DNA of 64,000 bases from Stigmatella aurantiaca. GTDB taxonomy: Bacteria; Myxococcota; Myxococcia; Myxococcales; Myxococcaceae. The translations under genes were made by a program, and so were the position numbers. Shown here in pieces: positions 41,092 through 49,687 of the stretch (position 1 is its first letter; every line of letters begins with the position of its first letter). The notes below the pieces were generated by a model. It was not told where the DNA came from and did no database searches. It was given only the letters and a program-made list of their open reading frames with translations. The DNA is taken from NCBI RefSeq assembly GCF_900109545.1, contig NZ_FOAP01000025.1, positions 62,001 through 126,000 on the forward strand, given 5' to 3'.

Positions 41092-42122
41092 GCTTGCCGG
41101 ACCGCATCGATCCCCCGCCGCCGAAGCGCATCTACCGGTGGGACTTGGACAAGACGTACCTGCGCACGGACTTCGACTCGTTCCGGGACTTGGTACGTAC
41201 CGCGATGCAGAAGGCCCACCAGAAGGTGGCCGTGCCGGGGGCCTCCGCGCTCATCAAGGAGCTGGCGGACAAGGGCGACTCCCGGCTGTGCATCGTCTCC
41301 GGCAGCCCCACGCAGATGCGCGCGGTGCTGGAGGAGAAGCTCAAGCTGGACGGGGTGAAGTGGGATGAGTTCGTCCTCAAGGACAACGTGGGCAACCTGC
41401 TGCGCGGGCGCTTCCGCGCGCTGCGCGGGCAGGTGGGCTACAAGCTGCCCGCCATCCTGGAGAGCCGGGCGAGCGCCCCCGTGGAGGCCGAGGAGGTGCT
41501 CTTCGGGGATGACGCGGAGGCCGATGCGTTCATCTACTCGCTCTATGCGGACCTCATCGCCGGACGGGTGGACGAGCGCGTCCTCAACCAGGTGATGGAG
41601 GCGGGCTCCGTCTACCCGGACGACGCCGAGCGGGTGCGCCAGGCCTGGAAGAAGATCCCCGTGGCAGACCCCGTGCGCCGCATCTTCATCCACCTGGACC
41701 GGCTGACGCCGCCGGCCCACTTCGCGGCGTATGGGCCGCGCGTGGTGCCCATCTTCAACTACTTCCAAGCGGCGCTGGTGCTGCTGGCGGATGGGCACCT
41801 GACGGCCCCGCAGGTCATCAAGATCGCCGTGGAGATGGTGCAGACGGCGGGGCACAACATCATCACCCTGTCCAACTCGTTCCAGGACTTGCTGCGGCGG
41901 GGCCTGCCGCTGCAGCAGGCCGCCGTGGCGCTGTCCCAGGCGCTGGAGGGGCCCAACGGGCTCCTGCAGGCGATGCGGCCGGTGCCGGACATCATCGCCG
42001 CCTTCACCAAGCGCCTGGCCGCCCTCGGCACGCCGCCCCCGCCTCCCCGGGTGCAGGCGGTGGACTACCTCGCGCTGGTGTCCCACGCCCTGCCTCGCAC
42101 CCACAAGGAGCGCAAGAAGTAG
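41088..42122 (+). CDS. HAD-superfamily phosphatase, APP1-like
   Basis: This 344-residue soluble protein shows the four HAD signature positions: DLDKT (Asp19 and Asp21), Ser71 in IVSGSP, Lys119 in GYKLP and Asp141/Asp142 in FGDDAEADAF. The RWDLDKTYL opening resembles the phosphatidate-phosphatase APP1/DUF2183 group. The C-terminal ~150 residues are helical with no known domain. It begins with GTG overlapping the plsX stop, so it is translationally coupled to phospholipid synthesis. A role as a lipid-phosphate phosphatase is plausible but inferred from context. Confidence 0.72.
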   Translation: MSLPDRIDPPPPKRIYRWDLDKTYLRTDFDSFRDLVRTAMQKAHQKVAVPGASALIKELADKGDSRLCIVSGSPTQMRAVLEEKLKLDGVKWDEFVLKDNVGNLLRGRFRALRGQVGYKLPAILESRASAPVEAEEVLFGDDAEADAFIYSLYADLIAGRVDERVLNQVMEAGSVYPDDAERVRQAWKKIPVADPVRRIFIHLDRLTPPAHFAAYGPRVVPIFNYFQAALVLLADGHLTAPQVIKIAVEMVQTAGHNIITLSNSFQDLLRRGLPLQQAAVALSQALEGPNGLLQAMRPVPDIIAAFTKRLAALGTPPPPPRVQAVDYLALVSHALPRTHKERKK

Positions 42123-42136
42123 GCGCGCGTCCGGGG

Positions 42137-42169
42137 AGGGCACCGCACCCCTTCTGCGTGCGGTGCCCT
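42137..42169. terminator. perfect bidirectional hairpin between convergent genes
   Basis: AGGGCACCGCAC at 42137-42148 and GTGCGGTGCCCT at 42158-42169 are exact complements, giving a 12-base-pair stem with a nine-base loop. It lies midway between the stops of the HAD phosphatase and the giant subtilase, so it probably terminates both transcripts. Confidence 0.7.
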
Positions 42170-42194
42170 GGACGTCAGGCCCTGTCCGCGCCGG

Positions 42195-45100
42195 TCAGTC
42201 CGGACGGCTCCGGGGCGTGCGGCGCGGCCGGCGGAGCCGCCCGAGCCCCAGGGCCACCAGCGGCAGGAGGCCTCCCACCGCGCCGCCGCCCGCGCTGCAT
42301 CCCCCGTAGCGGTCACCGGAGCCCGGCGGACGGCCCGCCCCCCGGTGGACCTTGAAGCGAGCCTCGGCGGAGCGGGGCCCCGCCGTCCCGGAGGCATCCG
42401 TCGCGTAGGCGGTCCAGACGTAGGTTTCGCCCCGGTGGAGCGGCTTGGAGAGGGTGAAGGAGGTCTGGGCCTGGCCGTCCTCGGTCACGCCTTGCCCCGA
42501 GGCCACCAGCCTTCCGCCAGACCGCCGCACCTCGAAGAGATAGGTGAGCGCATCCCCCTCGGGGTCCACGGCGTTCTGGATCCGCAGGGTGGGCCTGCGC
42601 TCGGAGACAAGGGCGTCGGAGGGGTTGAGCGCGACGGGCGCCGAGGGGGCGTCATTGCGCGTGTTGACGATGAACGCGTTGAGCGCCCACTCGCTCGCGG
42701 AGAAGCCATCCAGTGCGCGGATGCGCCAGAAGTACCGCGTGTTCTCCTTCAACCTGGGCGTCTGCCAGCGCACCTGGCCATCCGCGTCCGGAGCCACCGG
42801 CGGGGAGACAGGGTGGTCCGGGGAGCTGAAGCGCGCGGTGGTGTCGAGCTCGAAGACATAGGTCAGCGTGTCCCCATCGGCATCCTGTGCGGCATGGGCC
42901 ACGAGTGTGGGGGTGAACGAGGCCACTTGGCCGTCGGCGGACGGCCCGGCGAGCCCGGGCATGCCCGGCTCATGGTTGGAAGGCCGGCCGAAGGAGGTGG
43001 AGAAGGAGGCCACAGGGCCGTGGGCCGTGGCCCCATGGGGATCCGCCGCGGTGACACGCCAGTAGTAGGTGGTGGCGGGCGAGAGGGGCGAGGGAACGGT
43101 CCAGGCCGTGTTGCCGTGAGTGCCTGCCTCGGTGGCATCGGAGGTGAGCAGCGCCTGGCGCATCTCCGGGTCCGTGGTGAGCGTGAACGTATAGGTGAGC
43201 ACCTCATCGTCGATGTCGAACGCATTGTCGGTGATGAGCGTGAGCTTGTCCGTGGATACCTGCGTCCCGTCCATGGGGTGGGCAGGGCGCGGGGCGCCCG
43301 GTGCATCGTTGATGGAGTTGAAAGTGATGGACTGCGGCACGCTCCAGGGACCGTGAAGCGCATCATCCGTGGCACGCACGCGCCAGGTGTAGGCGTGGTT
43401 GTCCGTGAGATCCTCCAGCGTCTCGCTCTCCGTGCCATCCGTCAGCGTGGCCGAGGTGGTGGCCCCCGGGTTCTGGTCCACCGTGACGTCGCGGAGTGGC
43501 TGGGTGAAGTCCCAGCCGGCGAAGAGCTGGAACTGGTAGCGCACCGTGGTGAGGTGGCCCGCCTCCGTCACGTTCTCGGTGGTGAGCACAAGCTCGGGCG
43601 CATTCACCTGGGTACCGGACAAGGGCGCGTGGGCCACGGCCGCCTCGGGGAGGAGCAGCCCCCCGTGCTCGGACAGGAACTCCTCGCGGTTGTTCACCCC
43701 ATCGCCGTCCCGGTCCTCGGCCGCGTCATCGTGCGTGGGATCCAGTCCCACCCGTTCCTCCCAGCTGTCCGCCATTCCATCGCCGTCGGCGTCCTTCCAC
43801 AGGACGGTGAGGGTGAGGGTTTTCGAGTCCGAGGCACCGTCGTCATCGGTGACGGTGACGGTGACGGTGTGGGGCCGCCCCTCGGCGCTGCCCTGCGCGA
43901 AGCGGGGCGTCCACAGCAGCAGGCCATCGGCCGTCACGTTCAAGCCCTCCGGGGCGTTGCTGACGCTGAAGGTCAGCGTGTCCGCGCCGGGGTCCGTGGC
44001 CGTGAGCCGCAGCGCGAGCAGGCTGCCCTCCAGGGCCTCCGCCGGGGCGGGCAGCGCCAGCGTGGGGGCCACGTTCTGGAGGGGAATGGGGATGGACAAC
44101 TCGGTGTAGCTGTCCTCATCCATCACGCGCACGACGGTGGTGAAGGGCTGCCCTCCCGCCGCGTTGTCGCGGAAGGTGTGCAGGGCGTAGGGCGTGGAGG
44201 TCAGGGCATCGAACGTGCCATCGCCCTCGAAGTCCCACAGGAACGCCTTGAGGGGATCCGCGGTGGCCTCCGCCGCGCCGCTGCGCGCGAACAGATCAAA
44301 GGTCATCGTGGAGGGCTCCCTCCCTCCGCCTGTGAGGACCCGGGCCTTCAGCTCCGACGCGTACGGGTGGGCCTCGGCGATGTCCAGCGTGAGGGTGCGC
44401 ACCTCGGAGATGCTGCCGTCGGCATCCACCACGCGCAGGGCATACGGGCGCACGCCCGAGTCCGAGGCGACGCCGGAGAGGGTGATGGCCCCCTCGGTGA
44501 GGTGGGTCTCCTCCGCGTCCACGGTGAAGGTGGTCCCGTCGTAGCCGTAGTCCCACTGGACCTTCCACGGCGTGGCGGTGTCGCCCGGATTGCGGAAGGA
44601 GGAGGTGAACTGGAAGGCACTGCCCTCGGTCAGCGACGTGGGGCCCTGAAGGGCGCTCAGCGCGGGGGCCAGGTCCTCGACGGTGACGGCCAGCACCTGG
44701 ACGTTGCTGCGGACCCCATCCTTGTCGGTGATGCGCGCGGCGACGGTGAAGGTGCCGTCCTGGGGGAAGATGTGTTCGAGGGAGCCGGTACCGGCCGAGG
44801 AGACGGTGGAGAACCGGTCCGGCGAGAACGTGACGCCATCGTGGTCCAGATCCCACTCCACCCGCCAGGGCGCATCCAGCCCTGGATCCGAGAAGGAGAC
44901 GGTGAGGACGGTGGGCCTGTTCTCCTGGACCGCACCGGCGGTGGCCAGGGTTTCGAGCACGGGGGCCACGTCGGCCACGGTGACGGGGAACTTCTCCACG
45001 CGGGAGCGGGTTCCGCTGGCATCCGTGACGCGCACCGCCATCAGGACCGTTCCGCTCGCGTACACCGGCGCCGAGGCGGAGAGGCTGCCCTGCTGGGAGG

Positions 45101-47564
45101 CTTCCTGGGCGATGTCCGGGGTGAACCAGCCGGGGAAGTCCGTGTCGAACTGGACCGTCCAGGGGCCGTCCGTGGCCCCATCCGGATCGCTGAAGGACAT
45201 CGTGAGGGTGACGGCGTCACCCTCGGTGAGCGTGTCCGGAGTGACCGAGAGCGGCTGCACCACCGGGGCGATGCTGGGCGTCTGGATGCGCCACAGCAGC
45301 GCCGTACCATTCCGCAGGGTGGGCGAGTTGTTGCTGTGCTGGACCCCGGCCAGATCGGCGGTCTGGAGGCCCACGGTGGCGCTGGCGCCCTGGTCCAGGT
45401 CCGCGTGGTTGACGAGCACGTCCTGGTAATTGAAGAGGATGTCCGCCGTGTCCTCGAAGAAGACCACCTGGAAGTTCAGCGTGTCGGCAGGGGCCGCCGC
45501 GCGGGTGTCGCGGTGGTGGACGTTGCGCCACTCCACCACGAGCTCCCGGTGGGGGGCCACGCCCCGCACGCCCCAGTACACGGTGTCCTCGGGGGTGGGG
45601 CCTGGGTAGAGGTCATCCCAGAAGGGCGCCACGAGCGTGGTGTGGCCCGGGTCCGGCAGCGGGGTGTTGGTGAAGCCGATCTCGGTGCTGGAGAAGGACA
45701 GCACGCCGTTCATGCTGATGTTCAGCAGGTTCTGCCCGGGCCCCTGGGCGAACGGGATGGGGAAGGGCGTGGTGAGCGGCGTGACGGTGTCGTCCCCCTG
45801 CTCCAGGGAAGTCCCTGCGAACTGGCGCCACTCCAGGGGCACTTCCTTGCGCACGTAGCTCAGCGCGGTCTGGACGGTCAGCGGCTCCCCGCCCGGCAGC
45901 GTGAGGGTGTAGGTGCCCGGGGTGCCCGGCTCGAAGAAGCCGGTGTACATGCCGTCCCCGGCCACTTCGTCCCCGTGCTGCCCGGTGTCCTGGAGCAGGA
46001 ACGTCTCGTTGCCAGGCGTCACGGTGACGGCCAGCGCGCCCGCGGGCGCGCCGCAGTTGATGTGGTAAGCGACGATCTGAAGCGGCTCCTGGGTGGTCAC
46101 GGAGGCGGTGGACAGGAGGGGCCGCACCCGGCTGGAGAAGACCTGGTTGTTACACGTCAGCGAGCCCTTGCCGCCGGTGTCCGAGGCGCGCAGCCGCTTG
46201 CCCGTCAGGGTCTTGCCCTGGGCGGCGGTGGAGCTCACCGCGCCGGCGAGCACCAGGTTCTTGAGCTGCCGCCAATCGCGGCCTGGATCCTGCGCCTTGA
46301 GCAGTCCAATCACGCCAGCCACGTGCGGGGTGGCCATCGAGGTGCCATCGAACGACGCATACCCGCCGTTGGGCACGGTGCTGAGGATGTCGACCCCCGG
46401 CGCCGCGAGGTGCACGGTGTGCTGGCCGTAGCTGGAGAAGTCCGCCAGCCCGTCGTCGCGGTCGTGCGCGGCCACGGAGAGGATGTTGGAGAGAAAGTAG
46501 TTGCCCGGGTACGAGGCCATGGCGTCGTTGTCGATGGCGTTGTTGCCCGCCGCGGCCACGAAGAGGGTTCCGTCGTCGCGCTGCTGGGTGATGGCCTCCT
46601 GCAACGACAGCGAGTACGCCCCGCCTCCCCACGAGTTGTTGGTGGCGATGACGTTGACCGGGTGGACGGTCCGCGTCTTCATCTGGTGGACGTAGTCGAG
46701 ACAGGTGACGGCATCCGCCAGGGTGCCGCTGCCCCCGGCATCCAGGAACTTGCAGGCCATGAGCTGGGCGGACCAGTTCACCCCCGCCACGCCGGTGGTG
46801 TTGTGGCCTGCTCCGGCGATGGTGCCCGCGCAGTGCGTGCCGTGCTCGTTGTCATCCATCGGATCGCCACTGAGGGTGATGGCGTTGATGCCGTGGACGT
46901 CGTCGATGAAGCCGTTGCCGTCGTCGTCCACGTGGTTGCCCGGCACTTCGCCCGGGTTGGTCCACAGGTTGGCCTGGAGATCCGCATGGGTGTAGTCGAT
47001 GCCCGTGTCGATGACCGCGATGACGCCCGCGCTGCGGCTGCCCTGGGTCAGCTCCCAGGCCTCCGGGGCGTTGATGTCGACGTCGGCCGTGCCCCCGGCC
47101 TGCCCGGTGTTGTGCAGGCCCCAGAGATCCCCGAAGCGGGGATCATTGGGCAGCGCGCTGAGGCGGTAGACCAAATTGGGCTCCACGTGCGCGACGCTGG
47201 GGTCCTTCCGGTATGCCTCCAGGGTGTCCTTCAGGGGGGCCTTGGGCACCGTGACGAGCTGCAGCCCGGGCTGAGCGCGGTACGTGCGCAGCACCTGGGC
47301 GCCCAGCCGGGCGTGGGTGGCCGTGGCCAGGAGGTGCCCGGTGCCCTTCTTGAAGCGCACCAACACCTGGCCCGCGACGTATTCGGCCCCGTCCGGAGTC
47401 CGGAGGACTTGCGCCCCGGAGGCCAGGGCGCGCGAGTGTGGGGCCCGGCGGGGCGCACGCTGCGGGGCAGCCCCTGACTCTTCCTTTTTCGTGCACCCCT
47501 GGACCGCCAGGAGCGGTCCGAGGATCAGGGCCACCAGCGCCCCCGGCTTCATCCAACCCATCAT
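42195..47564 (-). CDS. giant S8 serine protease with lipobox and MYXO-CTERM tail
   Basis: About 1,789 residues. The signal peptide ends at VQGC, a lipobox. An I9-type propeptide (QVLVRFKKGTGH to VAHVEPNLV) is followed by the catalytic S8 domain with Asp186 (VIDTGID), His244 (HGTHCAGT) and Ser409 (GTSMATPHVAG). Then come beta-sandwich modules resembling Ig, PKD and cadherin folds (e.g. DLAPALSALQGPTSLTEG), a calcium-binding thrombospondin-3-like stretch (DADGDGMADSWEE) and several fibronectin-like modules. The C-terminus is GGCSAGGGA, a hydrophobic segment and RRPRRTPRSR, the MYXO-CTERM sorting signal that is processed and displayed at the cell surface. ATGs at 47564 and 47561 are both possible. 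It is a surface protease, probably for predation or matrix. Confidence 0.9.
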   Translation of the reverse strand: MMGWMKPGALVALILGPLLAVQGCTKKEESGAAPQRAPRRAPHSRALASGAQVLRTPDGAEYVAGQVLVRFKKGTGHLLATATHARLGAQVLRTYRAQPGLQLVTVPKAPLKDTLEAYRKDPSVAHVEPNLVYRLSALPNDPRFGDLWGLHNTGQAGGTADVDINAPEAWELTQGSRSAGVIAVIDTGIDYTHADLQANLWTNPGEVPGNHVDDDGNGFIDDVHGINAITLSGDPMDDNEHGTHCAGTIAGAGHNTTGVAGVNWSAQLMACKFLDAGGSGTLADAVTCLDYVHQMKTRTVHPVNVIATNNSWGGGAYSLSLQEAITQQRDDGTLFVAAAGNNAIDNDAMASYPGNYFLSNILSVAAHDRDDGLADFSSYGQHTVHLAAPGVDILSTVPNGGYASFDGTSMATPHVAGVIGLLKAQDPGRDWRQLKNLVLAGAVSSTAAQGKTLTGKRLRASDTGGKGSLTCNNQVFSSRVRPLLSTASVTTQEPLQIVAYHINCGAPAGALAVTVTPGNETFLLQDTGQHGDEVAGDGMYTGFFEPGTPGTYTLTLPGGEPLTVQTALSYVRKEVPLEWRQFAGTSLEQGDDTVTPLTTPFPIPFAQGPGQNLLNISMNGVLSFSSTEIGFTNTPLPDPGHTTLVAPFWDDLYPGPTPEDTVYWGVRGVAPHRELVVEWRNVHHRDTRAAAPADTLNFQVVFFEDTADILFNYQDVLVNHADLDQGASATVGLQTADLAGVQHSNNSPTLRNGTALLWRIQTPSIAPVVQPLSVTPDTLTEGDAVTLTMSFSDPDGATDGPWTVQFDTDFPGWFTPDIAQEASQQGSLSASAPVYASGTVLMAVRVTDASGTRSRVEKFPVTVADVAPVLETLATAGAVQENRPTVLTVSFSDPGLDAPWRVEWDLDHDGVTFSPDRFSTVSSAGTGSLEHIFPQDGTFTVAARITDKDGVRSNVQVLAVTVEDLAPALSALQGPTSLTEGSAFQFTSSFRNPGDTATPWKVQWDYGYDGTTFTVDAEETHLTEGAITLSGVASDSGVRPYALRVVDADGSISEVRTLTLDIAEAHPYASELKARVLTGGGREPSTMTFDLFARSGAAEATADPLKAFLWDFEGDGTFDALTSTPYALHTFRDNAAGGQPFTTVVRVMDEDSYTELSIPIPLQNVAPTLALPAPAEALEGSLLALRLTATDPGADTLTFSVSNAPEGLNVTADGLLLWTPRFAQGSAEGRPHTVTVTVTDDDGASDSKTLTLTVLWKDADGDGMADSWEERVGLDPTHDDAAEDRDGDGVNNREEFLSEHGGLLLPEAAVAHAPLSGTQVNAPELVLTTENVTEAGHLTTVRYQFQLFAGWDFTQPLRDVTVDQNPGATTSATLTDGTESETLEDLTDNHAYTWRVRATDDALHGPWSVPQSITFNSINDAPGAPRPAHPMDGTQVSTDKLTLITDNAFDIDDEVLTYTFTLTTDPEMRQALLTSDATEAGTHGNTAWTVPSPLSPATTYYWRVTAADPHGATAHGPVASFSTSFGRPSNHEPGMPGLAGPSADGQVASFTPTLVAHAAQDADGDTLTYVFELDTTARFSSPDHPVSPPVAPDADGQVRWQTPRLKENTRYFWRIRALDGFSASEWALNAFIVNTRNDAPSAPVALNPSDALVSERRPTLRIQNAVDPEGDALTYLFEVRRSGGRLVASGQGVTEDGQAQTSFTLSKPLHRGETYVWTAYATDASGTAGPRSAEARFKVHRGAGRPPGSGDRYGGCSAGGGAVGGLLPLVALGLGRLRRPRRTPRSRPD

Positions 47565-47640
47565 GAGCAATGCCTGCTTTCTCTTGAGCGATGAGCGTTC
47601 GGACGTGCGTGTTCTGTCGGTGGCGGGTCCCCAGCCCGAA

Positions 47641-47663
47641 CGGATTCCGGTTCCGGGAATCCG
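47641..47663. promoter_or_regulatory. inverted repeat upstream of the giant subtilase
   Basis: CGGATTCC at 47641-47648 and GGAATCCG at 47656-47663 are exact complements around a seven-base spacer. It lies about 77 bases upstream of the protease start, a position suited to an operator or attenuator hairpin. No known regulator matches it. Confidence 0.3.
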
Positions 47664-47718
47664 GATGCCATTGGGGGGGGACGGGGCAGGCGGTTCAATA
47701 GCCCTGGGTTTTTCCGGG

Positions 47719-47736
47719 ACGGCGGGGTTCCGCCGT
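47719..47736. promoter_or_regulatory. second inverted repeat in the subtilase-pcnB gap
   Basis: ACGGCGG at 47719-47725 and CCGCCGT at 47730-47736 form a perfect seven-base stem with a GGTT loop. Its T-rich flank is on the wrong side for termination of either gene, so a regulatory or structural role is more likely than a terminator. Confidence 0.3.
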
Positions 47737-47961
47737 GAACAGGGGGGAAGGAGGGGGCAGCGCCCCGGCGCTCACTTCCGTGAAGCACAATGGCCCGTTT
47801 GGGTAGGGGGCCGGAGGGGGGGGAGGGGGCCGCGTCCGCCCCCCCTCGGGCGTCCAGGTTGCCCCGCTCCTGGACGGGCAGCCGAGGCCTTTTCACCCCT
47901 CCAGGCAAGGATGCGGTATAGACGGGGGCCCCAAAAGCTCCAATGCTGGGGCAGCAACGCG

Positions 47962-49683
47962 ATGACGCGAGATTCGACAGAAACACCGCCCGCCGATGGA
48001 CCGTCCCTGCCTGCGCCCGACAACGCGCGCGAGGCCACCTCACCCGAGGTGCTGACGGTCTCCGAGCCCGCGACCGAGGCCCTTCCCATGTCTGATGTTG
48101 TGCCGCAGGCGGAATCCCTGGATCTGCCCCTGCCCACCGAGCCCGTGGAACCCCGGGCCGAGCCCCCCGAGCCCCCTCCCGAAGCCCTGGCCGCCGAGGC
48201 CGCCCCCCCGGAGCCGGAGATGGTGGCCCCCTCCACCACCCCCACCGGCGAGCCCCCCGCGATCGATCCCCTGAAGCTCGACCCGGACGCGCTCAAGGTC
48301 GTCCTCCGGCTGCACCAGCACGGGCACCAGGCCTACCTGGTGGGTGGGTGCGTCCGGGATCTGCTCCTGGGCCGTACGCCCAAGGACTTCGACGTGGCCA
48401 CCAGCGCCCACCCGAACGAGGTGCGCGCCACCTTCCGCAACTGCCGCCTCATCGGGCGCCGGTTCCGGCTGGCCCACGTGTACTTCAAGGGCGGGAAGAT
48501 CATCGAGGTTTCCACCTTCCGTGCCAACCCCACGGAGCTGATGGAGCCCGCCGAGGAGGAGGGGGCCGAGAACGGCAACGGCCAGGGGGGAGATGATCTG
48601 CTCATCACCCACGACAACGTCTTCGGCACCGCCGAGCAGGACGCCCGCCGCCGCGACTTCACCATCAACGGCCTGTTCTACGACGTCACCGAAGGCCGGG
48701 TGATCGACTACGTGCGCGGCCGGAGGGATCTCGACGAGCGGTACATCCGCACCATCGGCGATCCGGAGATCCGCATGCGCGAGGACCCGGTGCGCATCCT
48801 CCGGGCCGTGCGGTTCGCGAGCAAGCTGGGCCTGGACATCGAGTCGCGCACCTACGCGGCCATGGAGGGCGCGGTGGAGGACCTGCCGCGCTGCGCGCCC
48901 GCCCGGCTCCTGGAGGAGACCTTCCGCCTCATCCGGGGCGGGGTGGCGGCCCCCAGCCTCAAGCTGCTCGACGCGCTGGATGCGCTGAAGATCCTCCTGC
49001 CGCCCGTGGCGGCCTACATCCGGCGCAGCCGGGAGAACGAGCGGACCTTCTACGCCTACGCCGAGGCGCTGGACCGGCGGGTGGCGAAAGGCGAGCCGCT
49101 TGATGACGCCATCCTGCTGGCCACGTTGCTGGTGCCCATCAGCCGGGCGGCGCCGCCGTCCGAGGAGTCCGAGAACTCCGACGCTCCGCCCTCGGTCGCC
49201 CGGTCCATCGAGGACCTGCTCGCGGGCTTCGTGCAGAGCGCCCGCCTGCCGCGCCGGATCGCCGAGCGGTGCCGGTTGCTGCTGCTCGCCCAGCGCACCC
49301 TCTCCGGGGAGCGGCGCCGCCGGGGCGCGGCCTTCCGCCGGCACCCGCTGTTCGGTGAGGCCCTCACGGTGTTCGAGCTCTCCGTGGAGGCCACCGGGGA
49401 GTTCAGCGAGGCCCTGAACACGTGGAAGAGCGGCGAGGTGCCCACGGCGCGTCCCGAGGCCCCCGCGGGCGAAGGGGAGGCAGGCCGCAAGCGCCGCCGC
49501 CGCCGCCGCCGCCGGGGAGGCCGCAAGTCCGGAGGCAGCGAGGCTGGAAGCCCCGAGGCTGCGGACGCATCCTCCGAGGCAGGTCAGGCAGAAGGCGCCG
49601 AGGGGGAGTCTTCGGACGAGGACTCGGACGGGGAGCCGGACGAGGACTCGGAGGAGCCGGAGTCCGAGTCCTCCAGCACCTGA
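47962..49683 (+). CDS. pcnB: polynucleotide adenylyltransferase with charged tails
   Basis: This 573-residue protein adds poly(A) tails to RNA, promoting decay, or repairs tRNA CCA ends. The nucleotidyltransferase core is at about residues 105-330: YLVGGCVRDLLLGRTPKDFDVAT with the catalytic Asp pair, RRRDFTINGLFYD and EDPVRILRAVRFASKLG. The N-terminal ~100 residues are acidic, Pro-rich and probably disordered. The C-terminus has a strongly basic patch (RKRRRRRRRRGGRK) followed by an acidic Ser/Glu/Asp tail. E. coli PcnB also has a basic tail, but no acidic run. The ATG at 47962 opens the MTRDSTET sequence. Confidence 0.88.
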   Translation: MTRDSTETPPADGPSLPAPDNAREATSPEVLTVSEPATEALPMSDVVPQAESLDLPLPTEPVEPRAEPPEPPPEALAAEAAPPEPEMVAPSTTPTGEPPAIDPLKLDPDALKVVLRLHQHGHQAYLVGGCVRDLLLGRTPKDFDVATSAHPNEVRATFRNCRLIGRRFRLAHVYFKGGKIIEVSTFRANPTELMEPAEEEGAENGNGQGGDDLLITHDNVFGTAEQDARRRDFTINGLFYDVTEGRVIDYVRGRRDLDERYIRTIGDPEIRMREDPVRILRAVRFASKLGLDIESRTYAAMEGAVEDLPRCAPARLLEETFRLIRGGVAAPSLKLLDALDALKILLPPVAAYIRRSRENERTFYAYAEALDRRVAKGEPLDDAILLATLLVPISRAAPPSEESENSDAPPSVARSIEDLLAGFVQSARLPRRIAERCRLLLLAQRTLSGERRRRGAAFRRHPLFGEALTVFELSVEATGEFSEALNTWKSGEVPTARPEAPAGEGEAGRKRRRRRRRRGGRKSGGSEAGSPEAADASSEAGQAEGAEGESSDEDSDGEPDEDSEEPESESSST

Positions 49684-49687
49684 GCGG

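Larger units (their letters stand above)
47565..47961. other. 397-base divergent intergenic region
   Basis: This is the longest gap in the window and separates the giant subtilase from pcnB. It has two perfect inverted repeats (described separately), G-rich tracts (47674-47683, 47741-47757, 47814-47829), a T-run at 47708-47713 and a plus-strand TATAGA at 47917-47922, 45 bases before the pcnB ATG. No small ORF with a ribosome site is convincing. Confidence 0.45.

Noticed and set aside
42345-47477. 1,710-residue open frame on the plus strand
   Set aside because: It lies wholly antisense to the giant subtilase, which has a full set of motifs. The antisense frame is rich in Gly, Arg, His and Val with no domain, as expected from GC-rich codon bias.
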